From Paracoccaceae bacterium (GTDB taxonomy: Bacteria > Pseudomonadota > Alphaproteobacteria > Rhodobacterales > Rhodobacteraceae), in assembly GCA_026419405.1 (NCBI GenBank), contig JANZZL010000069.1:1-52496 (forward strand): a stretch of 52,496 bases of DNA. Reading direction: 5' to 3'. Positions 21,490 to 34,345 of this stretch are shown here, one piece after another (positions within the stretch are counted from its first letter, which is position 1; each line of letters opens with the position of its first letter). Both the position numbers and the translations under genes were made by a program. The notes beneath the pieces were generated by a model. It was given only the letters and a program-made list of their open reading frames with translations, was not told where the DNA came from and searched no databases.

Positions 21490-22338
21490 TCAGTCGCCCG
21501 CGATCTTCAGGTCTCGCGCCAGGTTTTTCAACATGCCGCCCGGGCGGGCCGCCGCGCCGCAGCCGGGTGCCGGCAGCGACACCCGGACCGGGGCGCCGGG
21601 CAGCCCCTCGCCGAGCTGGAGCGTCACCGCCTCGACCGGCGCGGCGCAGGCTTCGCCGCCCGCGGGAAGCCCGAACCCGATCCGCACCGTTCCGCTGCGG
21701 CGGGCGGCGGCCGCGGGGAAGGAGTAGACCTCGGCCCGCCATCCCCCGGCGAGCCCGGGAGTTCCGAGCGCAAGGAGATAGCCCCCGAGCCCGCCGTCGG
21801 ACGCCGCCGGCGAGCGCGGTGCCTCGGCGCGCACATGGCCCTCGGAGCCCGGCGGCGCCCCGAACTCGAAGGCGTGCACGGAAAGCCCCGCGCCGCGCGA
21901 CCACATCGACGCCACATGCTCGTAACCGGCCGCGCCGGGCACCGCGGCGCGGGTCAGGAGCGTCCGGCCGTCGGCAAGCTCGGCAGTGTAGGCGGCGTCG
22001 GTCGCGAATGCGGGAAAGACCGCTTCGGCGATGCCCGAGGCGGGCACCAGGTAGGTGGCCGCGAGCGCGCCGTGCCGGATGGTCGCCGGCTGCCCCGCAA
22101 GGCAGGGCGCCTCGAGCCGCAGCCGGACGGTGGCCCCTGGGCCGGCCTCGGCGCCGAGCGCGAGGGCGCAGGGCGGGCCGGCCGCGGGGCGGACCGCCGC
22201 CGGTGCCGCCGCCGGCGCTGCCAGGGCCGCGGCGGCGCGGCCCAAGCCGTCATGCGCCTCGGCCCAGGCGGCCACGGCTGCCGGAAGGACTCCTGCAAGT
22301 AGGACCCCGAGAAGGGGTCCAAGACTGCCCGGCCTCAT
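21490..22338 (-). CDS. Exported protein of unknown function
   Basis: I do not recognise this 282-residue protein. It has an N-terminal signal peptide (RPGSLGPLLGVLLAGVLPAAVAAWAEA), an Ala/Pro linker, then a beta-rich body with a few cysteines (PPCALALGAEAGPGATVRLRLEAPC; GGEACAAPVEAVTLQLG), consistent with a periplasmic fold stabilised by disulphides. The start is placed at the second ATG (22338), ten bases after GGAG; an ATG at 22347 sits too close to that site. It lies just upstream of the PstS-OmpA gene on the same strand and downstream of secA, so an envelope role is likely. Confidence 0.7.
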   Translation of the reverse strand: MRPGSLGPLLGVLLAGVLPAAVAAWAEAHDGLGRAAAALAAPAAAPAAVRPAAGPPCALALGAEAGPGATVRLRLEAPCLAGQPATIRHGALAATYLVPASGIAEAVFPAFATDAAYTAELADGRTLLTRAAVPGAAGYEHVASMWSRGAGLSVHAFEFGAPPGSEGHVRAEAPRSPAASDGGLGGYLLALGTPGLAGGWRAEVYSFPAAAARRSGTVRIGFGLPAGGEACAAPVEAVTLQLGEGLPGAPVRVSLPAPGCGAAARPGGMLKNLARDLKIAGD

Positions 22339-22485
22339 CCGCTGCATTCTCCGTCAGCGAGATCTGGCGGAAGTCTAGCAGCAAACGGCAGGGGTGTCAG
22401 CCGCGGCGGCGCGCCGGCGCCCTGCCGACGCCCCGCCGCCCCATCGCCCCGCCGCCCGCGGACCGCCGGCCGCCGCGGTGGCGGG

Positions 22486-25248
<2,763 letters not shown>

Positions 25249-25381
25249 GTCGTTTCCGGTTGCAGCCCTGACGGGGTCGTGTTCGAACGCGCCTTGCCCG
25301 CCGTTGCGCCCGGGCCTAGAAGGGCGCAGGAAAGGCAAGGCTGCCCGATGCGCTCGGACCCGAGCGATGTAAGGGGGCCGC

Positions 25382-25396
25382 CGTTGAGTGTCAACG
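25382..25396. promoter_or_regulatory. Dyad in the secA / parvulin divergent region
   Basis: CGTTGA-GTG-TCAACG is a perfect inverted repeat with 6-base arms, 37 bases before the parvulin start and 133 bases before the secA start. It has the look of an operator; the protein that might bind it is unknown. Confidence 0.35.
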
Positions 25397-25433
25397 TCGC
25401 CGGGCCCGGCGGCCGGAACCGGGAGAGACCCTG

Positions 25434-26342
25434 ATGACCCCTGCCACATGGATTTCGCGCGGCCTTGCCCTGGCCGTGATGGTCGCGTCCGCCGCCGCGG
25501 CGCAGGAGACCGCGCCGCAGACGGCGCCCGAAGGGGCGCCGGCCGCCGAGGCGGCGCCGGTTGTGCCGCCCGACGGCGCCGGCACGGTGGTTGCCACCGT
25601 GAACGGGCAGGAGATCACGCTGGGCCACATGATCGTGGCCCGGGCGCGGCTGCCCGAGCAGTATCAGTCGCTTCCCGACGAGGTGCTGTTCAACGGCATC
25701 CTCGACCAGCTGATCCAGCAGCTCGCGGTCGCCGCCACGGGCGACGGGCAGCTTTCCGCCGGCTCGGAACTGTCGCTCGAGAACGAGCGGCGCCAGCTTC
25801 TGGCCGCCGAGGTCCTCACCGACCTCGCCGAAGGCGCCGTCACCGACGAGGCGCTGCAGGCGCTCTACGACGAGCGCTACGCCAAGGCCGAGCCGACGAA
25901 GGAATACAACGCCGCCCACATCCTCGTTGCGACCGAGGACGAGGCGAAGGCGCTCAAGGCCGAGATCGACGGCGGCGCCGATTTCACCGAACTGGCGCAG
26001 TCGCGCTCGACCGGCCCCTCGGGCGCCAATGGCGGCGAACTCGGCTGGTTCGGGCCGGGGATGATGGTCGAGCCGTTCGAGAAGGCCGTCGTGGCGCTCG
26101 AGCCCGGCCAGGTCTCCGACCCGGTGCAGACCCAGTTCGGCTGGCACATCATCAAGCTGAACGAGACCCGGCTGAAGGAAGTGCCCGCGCTTGACGCGGT
26201 GCGCGAGGAGCTCGCGCAGGAGCTGCGCGCCCGCGCGATCGAGGCGGCGGTGGACGAGGCGACCGCGGCGGCCGAGGTCGTCCGCAGCCCGGAGACGCTC
26301 GATCCCGCGCTGCTGCGCAATCTCGATCTGGTGGCCGACTAG
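25434..26342 (+). CDS. Periplasmic parvulin-type peptidyl-prolyl isomerase
   Basis: The 302-residue protein has a signal peptide ([16 protein letters not shown] before QETAPQ), an acidic/proline linker, an N-terminal helical chaperone segment ([39 protein letters not shown]) and a parvulin domain with [34 protein letters not shown] and [10 protein letters not shown]. It should assist folding of exported proteins, fitting its place opposite secA. The genes argJ and mutT follow at 20 and 13 bases, probably in one transcript. Confidence 0.93.
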   Translation: MTPATWISRGLALAVMVASAAAAQETAPQTAPEGAPAAEAAPVVPPDGAGTVVATVNGQEITLGHMIVARARLPEQYQSLPDEVLFNGILDQLIQQLAVAATGDGQLSAGSELSLENERRQLLAAEVLTDLAEGAVTDEALQALYDERYAKAEPTKEYNAAHILVATEDEAKALKAEIDGGADFTELAQSRSTGPSGANGGELGWFGPGMMVEPFEKAVVALEPGQVSDPVQTQFGWHIIKLNETRLKEVPALDAVREELAQELRARAIEAAVDEATAAAEVVRSPETLDPALLRNLDLVAD

Positions 26343-26362
26343 GAACGGGGCCGGGGCGCGCC

Positions 26363-27712
26363 ATGGCGAAGGACGGCAAGGACAAGAAGGCGAAGAAGGA
26401 CAGGAAGGCCAAGGAAGCCGCAAAGGCGGCGAAGGCGGCCAGGAAGAAGGCGGGCAAGGGCGGCGGCGCCCATCCCGTCTCGCCGCTCGCGCCGAAGGGC
26501 GGCTTTCCGAAGCTGCCGGTGATCGACGGGGCGGAGTTCGCCGCGGTCGCCGCGGGCGTGCGCTATACCGGCCGGCTCGACGTGATGCTGGCCCGGCTGG
26601 CCCCCGGCACGGCGATCGCCGGGGCCTTCACCCGGTCGGCCACCCGATCCGCCCCGGTGCGCGCCTGCGAGGCCCGCCTGGCGCTCAAGCCCGACGCGAA
26701 GGCGGGGGCGGCGATCATCGTCAACTCGGGCAACTCCAACGCCTTCACCGGCGCGGCGGGCGAGGCGGCGGTCGATGCCGTTTCGGCCGCGGTGGCCGGG
26801 GCGCTGAAGATCCCTGCAACGCGCGTCTTTCCGGCCTCGACCGGCGTCATCGGCGAGCCGCTGCCGCACGAGCGGATCACCGCGGTCGTCGGCGATCTCG
26901 CCGCCGCGCTGCGGCCCGACGCGATCGAGCTTGCCGCCCGGGCGATCATGACGACCGACACCTTCCCCAAGGGGGCCTCGGCCGAGATCGAGATCGACGG
27001 CGCGCCGGTCAGGATCGCCGGCATCGCCAAGGGGTCGGGGATGATCGCGCCCGACATGGCGACGATGCTCGTCTACCTCTTCACCGATGCGAAGGTCGGG
27101 CCGGTGCCGCTGCAGCGGATGCTGTCGCGCGCGGTGGACGAGACCTTCAACTGCATCACGGTGGATGGCGACACCTCCACCTCCGACACGCTGATCCTGG
27201 CCGCCACGGGCCGGTCGAAGGCACCCGAGATCCGCGACGTGCGCACCCGTCAGGGGCGCGCCTTCTACGATGCGCTGCACGGCGTGATGCTCGATCTGGC
27301 GCATCAGGTGGTGCGCGACGGCGAGGGGGCGACGAAGTTCGTCGAGGTCGCCGTGACCGGGGCGAAGGACGCCGCCGAGGCGCGCAAGGTCGCCTTCGCC
27401 ATCGCCAACTCCCCGCTCGTCAAGACCGCCGTCGCGGGCCAGGACCCGAACTGGGGGCGGATCGTCATGGCCGTGGGCAAGTCCGGCGCCACGGCGGACC
27501 GCGACCGGCTGCGGATCATGCTCGGCGACGTGCTGGTGGCCGAGAACGGCATGGTGGCGCCCGGCTACCGCGAGGCGGACGGCGCCGCCCACATGAAGGG
27601 CGAGGAGATCCGCATCGGCGTGGACCTCGGGCTCGGCAGGGGCGCGGCGACGGTCTGGACCTGCGACCTGACCGCCCGCTACATCGAGATCAACGCCGAT
27701 TACCGCTCGTGA
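26363..27712 (+). CDS. argJ: Bifunctional ornithine acetyltransferase / N-acetylglutamate synthase with Lys-rich N-terminal extension
   Basis: ArgJ recycles the acetyl group in arginine synthesis and can make N-acetylglutamate from acetyl-CoA. The 449-residue precursor carries the self-cleavage site KGSGMIAPDMATML, where the enzyme is split before the Thr to give alpha and beta chains. Other family markers are IVNSGNSNAFTGAAGE, FPASTGVIGEPLP and AGQDPNWGRI. About 35 residues before VSPLAPKG are almost wholly Lys/Ala/Asp (KDGKDKKAKKDRKAKEAAKA), an extension absent from most ArgJ proteins I know. A later start inside the extension would remove part of it, but no good alternative start is evident. 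Confidence 0.94.
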   Translation: MAKDGKDKKAKKDRKAKEAAKAAKAARKKAGKGGGAHPVSPLAPKGGFPKLPVIDGAEFAAVAAGVRYTGRLDVMLARLAPGTAIAGAFTRSATRSAPVRACEARLALKPDAKAGAAIIVNSGNSNAFTGAAGEAAVDAVSAAVAGALKIPATRVFPASTGVIGEPLPHERITAVVGDLAAALRPDAIELAARAIMTTDTFPKGASAEIEIDGAPVRIAGIAKGSGMIAPDMATMLVYLFTDAKVGPVPLQRMLSRAVDETFNCITVDGDTSTSDTLILAATGRSKAPEIRDVRTRQGRAFYDALHGVMLDLAHQVVRDGEGATKFVEVAVTGAKDAAEARKVAFAIANSPLVKTAVAGQDPNWGRIVMAVGKSGATADRDRLRIMLGDVLVAENGMVAPGYREADGAAHMKGEEIRIGVDLGLGRGAATVWTCDLTARYIEINADYRS

Positions 27713-27725
27713 GGGGCGGGCGGCG

Positions 27726-28124
27726 GTGAAGGTCGTCCTCGTCTCGGCCGTGGCGCTGATCGACCGCGACGGGCGGGTGCTGCTGGCGCAGCGCCCCGCG
27801 GGCAAGGCGATGGCCGGCCTCTGGGAATTTCCCGGCGGCAAGGTCGAGCCCGGCGAGACGCCGGAGGCCGCCCTGATCCGCGAGCTGCGCGAGGAACTCG
27901 GCATCGAGACCTGGCGGAGCTGCCTCGCGCCGCTCAGCTTCGCCTCGCACGGCTACGAGGACTTCCACCTGCTGATGCCGCTCTTCGCCTGCCGCCGGTG
28001 GGAGGGCACGCCGCGCGCGCGCGAGGGGCAGGCGCTGGCCTGGGTGCGGCCCGAGCGGCTGCGCGACTACCCGATGCCGCCCGCCGACCTGCCGCTGATC
28101 CCGGTGCTGAGGGACTGGCTCTAG
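27726..28124 (+). CDS. mutT: MutT-type Nudix 8-oxo-dGTP diphosphatase
   Basis: This 132-residue Nudix hydrolase has a full Nudix box, G-x5-E-x7-REUxEExGU, in GGKVEPGETPEAALIRELREELGI (27836-27907 region), preceded by AQRPAGKAMAGLWEFPG as in MutT. It should cleanse the nucleotide pool of 8-oxo-dGTP. It starts at GTG 27726, 13 bases after argJ, in the parvulin-argJ-mutT run conserved in the group. It converges on infB across a hairpin. Confidence 0.93.
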   Translation: MKVVLVSAVALIDRDGRVLLAQRPAGKAMAGLWEFPGGKVEPGETPEAALIRELREELGIETWRSCLAPLSFASHGYEDFHLLMPLFACRRWEGTPRAREGQALAWVRPERLRDYPMPPADLPLIPVLRDWL

Positions 28125-28131
28125 CCCGCAG

Positions 28132-28157
28132 GCGGGCCGGTCGCGCGCCCGGCCCGC
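28132..28157. terminator. Bidirectional hairpin between mutT and infB
   Basis: A 9-bp stem GCGGGCCGG / CCGGCCCGC with an 8-base loop lies in the 64-base gap between two converging genes. There is no T-run; it may serve both transcripts. Confidence 0.5.
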
Positions 28158-28188
28158 GTCGTCGGGGCCGGGCGGAGCGCGGCGGCGG

Positions 28189-30726
28189 TCAGGCCAGCGT
28201 CCGCTCGACCGTCTCGCGCTCGAAGATCTCGATCACGTCGCCCTGGCGGATGTCGTCGTAGTTGTCGAACGCCATCCCGCATTCCTGGCCCGACTGGACC
28301 TCGGCGACCTCGTCCTTGAAGCGCTTGAGCGTCTTGAGCGTGCCCTCGTGCACGACGACGTTGTCGCGCAGCAGCCGCACCCCGGCCGACCGGCGCGCCA
28401 CCCCCTCGGTGACGAGGCAGCCCGCGACGCGGCCGACGCCCGAGACCTTGAAGACCTCCTTGATCTGGGCGTAGCCGATGAACTTCTCGCGCACCTCGGC
28501 CTTGAGCAGGCCCGAGGCCGCCTGCTTGATGTCGTCCACCAGGTCGTAGATGATCGCGTAGTAGCGGATCTCCACGCCCTTCTGCTGCGCGGCCTGGCGC
28601 GCCGATGCGTTGGCGCGCACGTTGAAGCCGATGATCAGCGCCTTCGAGGCCTCGGCAAGGCCCACGTCGCTGTCGGTGATGGCGCCGACGCCCGAGTGCA
28701 GCACGCGCACGCGCACCTCCTCGTTGCCGACCTTCTCGAGCGCCTGCACGATCGCTTCGGCCGAACCCTGGACGTCGGCCTTCACGACCACCGGAAGCTC
28801 CGCCACCGTGGCATCGGCCCTGGCCTTGGCCATGAGCTGCTCCAGCGTCGCGGCGGCGCCGGCGGCAGCGCGCTTGTCCTTGGCCACCTGCTCCCGGTAG
28901 GCCGCGATCTCGCGCGCCTGCGCCTCGGTCTCGACCACGTTCAGCACGTCGCCGGCCTCGGGCGTGCCGTTCAGGCCGAGCACCTCGACCGGAACCGACG
29001 GACCGGCCTCCTTCACCTTCTCGCCCTTGTCGTTGACGAGCGCGCGGACCTTGCCCCACTTCTCGCCCACGACGAAGATGTCGCCCTGGCGCAGCGTGCC
29101 GTTCTGCACCAGCACGGTCGCCACCGGGCCGCGGCCCACGTCGAGCTGCGCCTCGATCACGGCGCCCGAGGCGGCCCGGTTGGGGTTGGCCTTCAGTTCG
29201 AGAACCTCGGCCTGGAGCGCGATCGCCTCCAGAAGGTCGTCGAGCCCCTTCCCGGTCAGCGCCGAGACCTCGACATCCTGCACGTCGCCGCCGAGCTTTT
29301 CCACCACGACCTCGTGCTGGAGCAGATCGGTGCGCACCTTCTGCGGGTTGGCCGAGGGCTTGTCGATCTTGTTGATCGCCACGATGATCGGCACGCCGGC
29401 AGCCTTCGCGTGGTTGATGGCCTCGACCGTCTGCGGCATCACGGCGTCGTCCGCCGCCACCACCAGCACCACGATGTCGGTCACCTGCGCGCCGCGGGCG
29501 CGCATCGAGGTAAAGGCGGCATGGCCCGGCGTGTCGAGGAAGGTCAGCACGCTGCCGCTGTCGGTCTTCACCTGATAGGCGCCTATGTGCTGCGTGATCC
29601 CGCCGGCCTCGCCGGCGACGACGTTGGTCTTGCGGATGGCGTCGAGCAGCGAGGTCTTGCCGTGGTCGACGTGGCCCATGATGGTCACGACCGGCGGGCG
29701 CGGCCTGAGATCCTCGGGCCTGTCCTCCAGCGTGTCGATCACCTGCTCGACATCCGCGTCGGAGACGCGCACGGCCTTGTGCCCGAACTCCTCGATCAGC
29801 AGTTCGGCGGTGTCGGCATCGATGGTCTGGTTCATGGTGACCATCATGCCCATGTTCATCAGGGCCTTGACCACGTCGGCGGCACGCTCGGCCATGCGGT
29901 TGGCGAGTTCCTGCACGACGATGGTCTCGGGAAGCTGCACCTCGCGCACCTGCTTCTCCTGCACGCCGCGCATGCCGAGCGCCTTCTGGCGCGCGCGCTC
30001 CTGCTTGCGCCGGATCGCGGCGAGGCTGCGCTGCCTGCCGCCCTCGCCTCCCAGCGCCTCGTTGAGTGTCAGCTTGCCGGCACGGCGCCCGCCCTCCTCG
30101 CGCACCTTCGCGCCGCGCATGTCCCGCTCGGGGCCGCGGCGGTCGTCCCGGTCGCGGTCCACCTTCCGGGGGCCGGCGGCACCGCCCTTCGCGGTGGCGC
30201 GGGCCGCCGCCGCCTCGGCGGTTGCCCGGTCGGCCGCGGGCGCGGGCGCGGGCGCGGGCTTGCGCTCCTCGGCCCGGCGGGACTTCTCCTCGGCCTCGCG
30301 GGCGCGGCGGGCCTCCTCCTCCTCGCGGGCCCGCAGCGCCTCCTCGCGCTCGCGGTCCTCGCGTTCCTTGGCCTCGATCTCGGCCCGGCGGCGCTCGCGC
30401 TCCTCGTCGCGCGCGCGCTCCTCGGCGGCGCGCCGGGCGGCCTCCTCCGCCTCGCGGGCCTTCGCGGCCTGGAGCGCCTTCAGCCGGCGCTCCATCTCGG
30501 CATCCGAGATCCCGGCGGGACGGCGCGAGGGATCTCCGGTGACCGGCGCGCCCGCGGGCTTGCCGGCGGCCGGCGCGGGTGCACCCGGCTTGGGGACGAC
30601 GACGCGCTTGCGCTTCGTCTCGACCACGACGTTCTTCGTCCGGCCGTGGCTGAAGCTCTGCTTCACCTGACCGGAGCGCACTCCGCCACCCAGGCCGAGA
30701 GGCTTCTTGCCGTCCGTATCGCTCAT
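28189..30726 (-). CDS. infB: Translation initiation factor IF-2
   Basis: IF-2 is the GTPase that delivers initiator tRNA to the ribosome. The 845-residue protein starts [13 protein letters not shown], then has a long charged Arg/Glu/Ala N-terminal region (repetitive, likely helical), and the G domain with [16 protein letters not shown] and NKID motifs starting near residue 350. Domains II-IV follow, ending near [21 protein letters not shown]. The start overlaps the ylxR stop by four bases. It is the last gene of the rimP-nusA-ylxR-infB operon. Confidence 0.97.
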   Translation of the reverse strand: MSDTDGKKPLGLGGGVRSGQVKQSFSHGRTKNVVVETKRKRVVVPKPGAPAPAAGKPAGAPVTGDPSRRPAGISDAEMERRLKALQAAKAREAEEAARRAAEERARDEERERRRAEIEAKEREDREREEALRAREEEEARRAREAEEKSRRAEERKPAPAPAPAADRATAEAAAARATAKGGAAGPRKVDRDRDDRRGPERDMRGAKVREEGGRRAGKLTLNEALGGEGGRQRSLAAIRRKQERARQKALGMRGVQEKQVREVQLPETIVVQELANRMAERAADVVKALMNMGMMVTMNQTIDADTAELLIEEFGHKAVRVSDADVEQVIDTLEDRPEDLRPRPPVVTIMGHVDHGKTSLLDAIRKTNVVAGEAGGITQHIGAYQVKTDSGSVLTFLDTPGHAAFTSMRARGAQVTDIVVLVVAADDAVMPQTVEAINHAKAAGVPIIVAINKIDKPSANPQKVRTDLLQHEVVVEKLGGDVQDVEVSALTGKGLDDLLEAIALQAEVLELKANPNRAASGAVIEAQLDVGRGPVATVLVQNGTLRQGDIFVVGEKWGKVRALVNDKGEKVKEAGPSVPVEVLGLNGTPEAGDVLNVVETEAQAREIAAYREQVAKDKRAAAGAAATLEQLMAKARADATVAELPVVVKADVQGSAEAIVQALEKVGNEEVRVRVLHSGVGAITDSDVGLAEASKALIIGFNVRANASARQAAQQKGVEIRYYAIIYDLVDDIKQAASGLLKAEVREKFIGYAQIKEVFKVSGVGRVAGCLVTEGVARRSAGVRLLRDNVVVHEGTLKTLKRFKDEVAEVQSGQECGMAFDNYDDIRQGDVIEIFERETVERTLA

Positions 30727-31358
30727 CGCGTTCTTCTAATCCTTTCGCGCGGCGCCCTGCGGGCACCGCCCAGTCCACGCAGGCCGGATAACCGCGCGGC
30801 TTCCTCTACAACACGGGCCGTGAGTCCGCCAGCCGCAAGCGCGGCGTGTATGGCATAGTCCCGCCCGAAGGACAAACCGATTTCCGACGCCGTCAGGCAG
30901 CCCACGAAGTGGCCTCCCTCCGGCGTGGACAGCTTGTCCTTGCCGCGCCCGGAGCCGTCCGACGCCTGGATCAGCACGACGGCCTCGCCCCTGGCCAGCC
31001 AGTCCTTCACCTTCTCGAAGCCCGCCACGGCGCGGCCGGCCTTCCGGTCGAGCGAAACGAGGTCGGTGACGCGCTTCACCAGCCCGGACTCGACCTGGGC
31101 CACGAGATCCTCGGGCACGGTGACGGGCTGCCTGAGCGCGCGGGCGAAGAGGTTCCGGCCGACCGCCGTCTCGAGCGCCGCGCGGTCGGCCGAGACATAG
31201 ACGCCCCGCCCCGGCAGCCGGCCCAGGATGTCGGGGACGATCCGGCCTTCGGGATCGGCCACGAAGCGGACGAGGCCGGCCTTCGGCTGGCTCTCGCCCG
31301 TGACGATGCAGCGCCGCTCGGGCGCCTCCCTCTCCCTGACCCGGCCGCCCCGCGTCAT
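30723..31358 (-). CDS. YlxR-family RNA-binding protein fused to L7Ae-like domain
   Basis: The 211-residue product has an N-terminal YlxR domain ([19 protein letters not shown], then [17 protein letters not shown]) and a C-terminal L7Ae/L30e-like domain ([40 protein letters not shown]). This fusion is usual in alphaproteobacteria. It probably binds RNA in the transcription-translation machinery; the target is not settled. The start at 31358 (22 bases past nusA, with GGGAG upstream) is chosen over an upstream one that would overlap nusA. The stop overlaps infB by four bases. Confidence 0.9.
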   Translation of the reverse strand: MTRGGRVREREAPERRCIVTGESQPKAGLVRFVADPEGRIVPDILGRLPGRGVYVSADRAALETAVGRNLFARALRQPVTVPEDLVAQVESGLVKRVTDLVSLDRKAGRAVAGFEKVKDWLARGEAVVLIQASDGSGRGKDKLSTPEGGHFVGCLTASEIGLSFGRDYAIHAALAAGGLTARVVEEAARLSGLRGLGGARRAPRERIRRTR

Positions 31359-31380
31359 GGCCCGCTCCCGCGACCGGACC

Positions 31381-33069
31381 TCAGGCGCCGGCCTCCTCCT
31401 CGGCGCCTTCGGCCTCTTCGCCGGCACCCTCGCCGGCGAGCTCGGCCGGATCGACCCAGCCGAGCATCACCCGGGCGGTCATCACCATGTTCTGCGCCTC
31501 CTCGAGCGAGACGTCGAACTTCTCGAGGATGCCCTCGTCCTTCACCCGCTCGCCGTTCACCGTGGTCCAGCCGCCGGCGATCTCCCAGTCGGCCAGGGTG
31601 GCGAAGTCCTCGAGCGTCTTGACGCCCTCCTTCGCGAGCGCCTCGAGCATCTGCGGGGTCAGGCCCTCGAAGGCGATCAGGCTGTCCTCGACGCCCATCG
31701 CGCGCGCGGCCTCGAGCGCCTTTCGGTTCTGCTCCTCGATATGGTCGCGGGCGCGCGCCTGAAGCTCCTCGGCGGTGCTTTCGTCCACGCCCTCGATGCT
31801 CAGCAGCTCGTCGAGGTCGACATAGGCCACCTCCTCGAGCGTGGTGAAGCCTTCCGAGACCAGCAGCTGCGCGAAGAACTCGTCGAGGTCGAGCGTGTCC
31901 ATGAACAGCTTGGTGCGCTCGGCGAACTCGGCCTGGCGGCGCCGGCTCTCCTCCTCCTCGGTCATGATGTCGATGTCGAGGCCGGTGAGCTGGCTCGCCA
32001 GCCGCACGTTCTGGCCCCGCCGGCCGATGGCGAGCGAGAGCTGCTCTTCGGGAACGACGACCTCGATCTTGCCGGCCTCCTCGTCGATCACGACCTTCGA
32101 GACCTCGGCGGGCTGCAGCGCGTTGACGAGGAAGGTCGCCTGGTCCTCGTTCCAGGGGATGATGTCGATCTTCTCGCCCTGGAGCTCGTTGACCACCGCC
32201 TGGACCCGGCTGCCCCGCATGCCGACGCAGGCGCCGACCGGGTCGATCGAGCTGTCGTAGGAGATGACGGCGATCTTGGCCCGGCTGCCCGGATCGCGGG
32301 CCACCGCCTTGATCTCGATGATGCCGTCGTAGATCTCGGGCACCTCCATCTTGAACAGCTCGGCCATGAAGCGGGGGTCGGTGCGGCTCAGGAACACCTG
32401 CGGGCCGCGCGCCTCGCGCCGCACGTCCTTGATGTAGCAGCGGATGCGGTCGCCGTTGCGGTAGCTCTCGCGGCCGATCTTGTCGTTGCGCCGCAGGATG
32501 CCCTCGCCGCGGCCGATGTCGACGATGATGTTGCCGTATTCCTCGCGCTTGACCACGCCGTTGATGATCGTGCCCACGCGATCCTTGAATTCCTCGTACT
32601 GGCGGTCGCGCTCGGCCTCGCGCACCTTCTGCAGGATGACCTGTTTGGCCGACTGCGCGGCGATCCGGCCCATGTCGACCGGCGGCACCGTCTCGTGGAA
32701 CTCGTCGCCGACCTGCGGCCCCTCCGCCGTCGCGGGATCGACGGGCTTGCCGCCGCGCAGCCAGAATTCCTCGCGCCCGGGCCGGGCGGGGGCGAAGTAG
32801 GGACGCGCCTGCTCCACGGTGAACTGGGCCTGGTAGTTCTCCACCCCGTCGTCAGCGACCACCGTGCGCACGCGCGTGAAGGTCGCGCGGCCGGTCTTGC
32901 GGTCGATCTTCACGCGGATGTCCATCTCGCTGCCGTAGCGGGACTTCGCCGCGCGGGCGAGGCTCTCCTCCATCGCCTCGATCACGAGCGCGGGGTCGAT
33001 CATCTTCTCGCGCGCGACCGCCTCGGCCGTCTGCAGAAGCTCGAGCTGGTTGGCAGAGGTAATCGCCAT
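31381..33069 (-). CDS. nusA: Transcription termination/antitermination factor NusA
   Basis: NusA binds RNA polymerase and modulates pausing, termination and antitermination. The 562-residue protein shows the N-terminal domain ([20 protein letters not shown]), S1 domain ([26 protein letters not shown]), the KH domains ([47 protein letters not shown]), then helix-hairpin-helix-type C-terminal repeats and an acidic tail. It starts at 33069, five bases past the rimP stop. A terminator-like hairpin in the operon leader makes autoregulation by NusA plausible. Confidence 0.97.
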   Translation of the reverse strand: MAITSANQLELLQTAEAVAREKMIDPALVIEAMEESLARAAKSRYGSEMDIRVKIDRKTGRATFTRVRTVVADDGVENYQAQFTVEQARPYFAPARPGREEFWLRGGKPVDPATAEGPQVGDEFHETVPPVDMGRIAAQSAKQVILQKVREAERDRQYEEFKDRVGTIINGVVKREEYGNIIVDIGRGEGILRRNDKIGRESYRNGDRIRCYIKDVRREARGPQVFLSRTDPRFMAELFKMEVPEIYDGIIEIKAVARDPGSRAKIAVISYDSSIDPVGACVGMRGSRVQAVVNELQGEKIDIIPWNEDQATFLVNALQPAEVSKVVIDEEAGKIEVVVPEEQLSLAIGRRGQNVRLASQLTGLDIDIMTEEEESRRRQAEFAERTKLFMDTLDLDEFFAQLLVSEGFTTLEEVAYVDLDELLSIEGVDESTAEELQARARDHIEEQNRKALEAARAMGVEDSLIAFEGLTPQMLEALAKEGVKTLEDFATLADWEIAGGWTTVNGERVKDEGILEKFDVSLEEAQNMVMTARVMLGWVDPAELAGEGAGEEAEGAEEEAGA

Positions 33070-33074
33070 GGTCC

Positions 33075-33674
33075 TTACTCCTCCTTCTCCGCATCCTCGG
33101 CGGAGAGTTCCTCTTCGATCGCGTCGAACCGGCTCTCGTCGATCTGGCCGGACGACTTCTTCTGTCTGAGCGCCTCGCGGATCAGCTCGTCGGTCAGAAC
33201 GAGCTTGGCATCCGAAAGCCAGTCGAACCGGAGCCCGATGGTGACGGGCGCGCCCTCCGGGCCCTCGATCACGATCAGCACCTCGTCGCCCTCGGTGCCT
33301 GCGAGCACGCCCCGGAAGCGGCGCCGCCCGTCGATCAGCTCCGCGGTCTCGAGCCGGGCCTCGAACCCTTCCCAGTCGTCGAAATCCCGCAGCCGGGTGA
33401 GCGGCCGGTCGATGCCGGGGCTCGATACCTCGAGCGTGTAGGCCTCCTCGAGCGGATCTTCCACGTCGAGCACCGCGCCGACCGCGGTCGAGATGCGCGC
33501 GCAGTCCTCGACCTCGATGCCGCCGCCGGGCCGGTCGGCCATGATCTGCAGCGTCTTGCGCTGCCCGCCCATGAGGCGCAGGCGCACGAGTTCGTAGCCC
33601 ATGCCTTCGATGGTGGGCCGGACGATCTCGGCGAGGCGCCGGTCGATCGAGGTCTTGGCGACGAGGTCGGTCAC
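33075..33674 (-). CDS. rimP: Ribosome maturation factor RimP
   Basis: RimP helps mature the 30S subunit. The 199-residue product contains [36 protein letters not shown] and [35 protein letters not shown], the family core. A GTG start at 33674, (M)[13 protein letters not shown], is the best fit; the open frame upstream crosses a terminator hairpin and is not coding. No strong ribosome-binding site precedes the GTG, so translation may be weak. It is the first gene of the rimP-nusA-ylxR-infB operon. Confidence 0.94.
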   Translation of the reverse strand: MTDLVAKTSIDRRLAEIVRPTIEGMGYELVRLRLMGGQRKTLQIMADRPGGGIEVEDCARISTAVGAVLDVEDPLEEAYTLEVSSPGIDRPLTRLRDFDDWEGFEARLETAELIDGRRRFRGVLAGTEGDEVLIVIEGPEGAPVTIGLRFDWLSDAKLVLTDELIREALRQKKSSGQIDESRFDAIEEELSAEDAEKEE

Positions 33675-33694
33675 GTCGGGGGTGTCCAGAAACG

Positions 33695-33717
33695 AAAAAG
33701 CGGGCCGAGCGGCCCGC
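33695..33717 (-). terminator. Intrinsic terminator in the rimP-nusA leader
   Basis: On the minus strand a 7-bp stem GCGGGCC-GCTC-GGCCCGC is followed at once by TTTTTC. It sits between the putative promoter (33772-33800) and the rimP start 21 bases downstream. A second hairpin, GCTTCGG / CCGAAGC (33734-33756), lies earlier in the leader. This layout fits attenuation of the operon. Confidence 0.8.
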
Positions 33718-33771
33718 GTGCTTTCCCGGTGGAGCTTCGGGGGTGGAGGCCGAAGCGCCGCTGTCCAGCCG

Positions 33772-33800
33772 CATATACGTGCGCCGGGCGGAGTCTGCAA
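33772..33800 (-). promoter_or_regulatory. Putative sigma-70 promoter of rimP-nusA-ylxR-infB
   Basis: TTGCAG (33800-33795) and TATATG (33777-33772) are 17 bases apart on the minus strand, giving an expected start near 33765 and a leader of about 90 bases. Confidence 0.6.
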
Positions 33801-33908
33801 GGCCCTTGCCGCGCCGCGCCGCCGGCGGGAACCCGCCGGTCGGTGCCGGGCGCCGGAAACCCGCGGCCGCCTAGCCGCGTTGTGGGGCGGTTGACCAAGG
33901 AGTGACCC

Positions 33909-34169
33909 ATGAAACGCTTCCTGCTGATCCTTCCCTTCGCCGCGCTGACGGCGGCCTGCGTCGAGGCGAACCCCGGCACCGTGGGTGGCGCCACCGTCGG
34001 GGCGATCGCCGGCGCGGCGATCGACGACGACGACCGCGTGCGCGGCGCCGTCACCGGTGCCGTCGTCGGCGGCGTGGCGGGCACGCTGCTCGGCCGCAGC
34101 CAGCAGAACCCGGCCCAGTGCGTCTATCAGGACCGCTACGGCAACCGCTACGTGGCCGCCTGCCCGTGA
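33909..34169 (+). CDS. Small glycine-zipper lipoprotein
   Basis: This 86-residue protein has a lipoprotein signal ([16 protein letters not shown], lipobox LTAAC with Cys17). The next part has glycine-zipper stretches [13 protein letters not shown] and [15 protein letters not shown] separated by DDDDRVR, and a C-terminal [14 protein letters not shown]. Such proteins (17-kDa antigen / OsmB style) sit in the outer membrane. AAGGAGTGACC precedes the ATG. A hairpin after the stop may end the transcript. The molecular role is unknown. Confidence 0.88.
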   Translation: MKRFLLILPFAALTAACVEANPGTVGGATVGAIAGAAIDDDDRVRGAVTGAVVGGVAGTLLGRSQQNPAQCVYQDRYGNRYVAACP

Positions 34170-34180
34170 CCCGCGCCCAC

Positions 34181-34209
34181 GGCCCGGACGGCCCCGCGCC
34201 GTCCGGGCC
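34181..34209 (+). terminator. Hairpin after the lipoprotein gene
   Basis: A perfect 11-bp stem GGCCCGGACGG / CCGTCCGGGCC with a 7-base loop starts 12 bases past the stop; no T-run follows. Confidence 0.55.
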
Positions 34210-34345
34210 GGCTCTCGGGGGTGCGCCCGGCCGGTCACGCCGCGCCGGAGGGCGATTGTTGACGTAGCGTCACTTTTCGCGGTGCAAAGTTTCCGCACGG
34301 GTGTATAGTGCCGGGCATTTGAGCCAGTTGTTCAGAGGCCCGACC

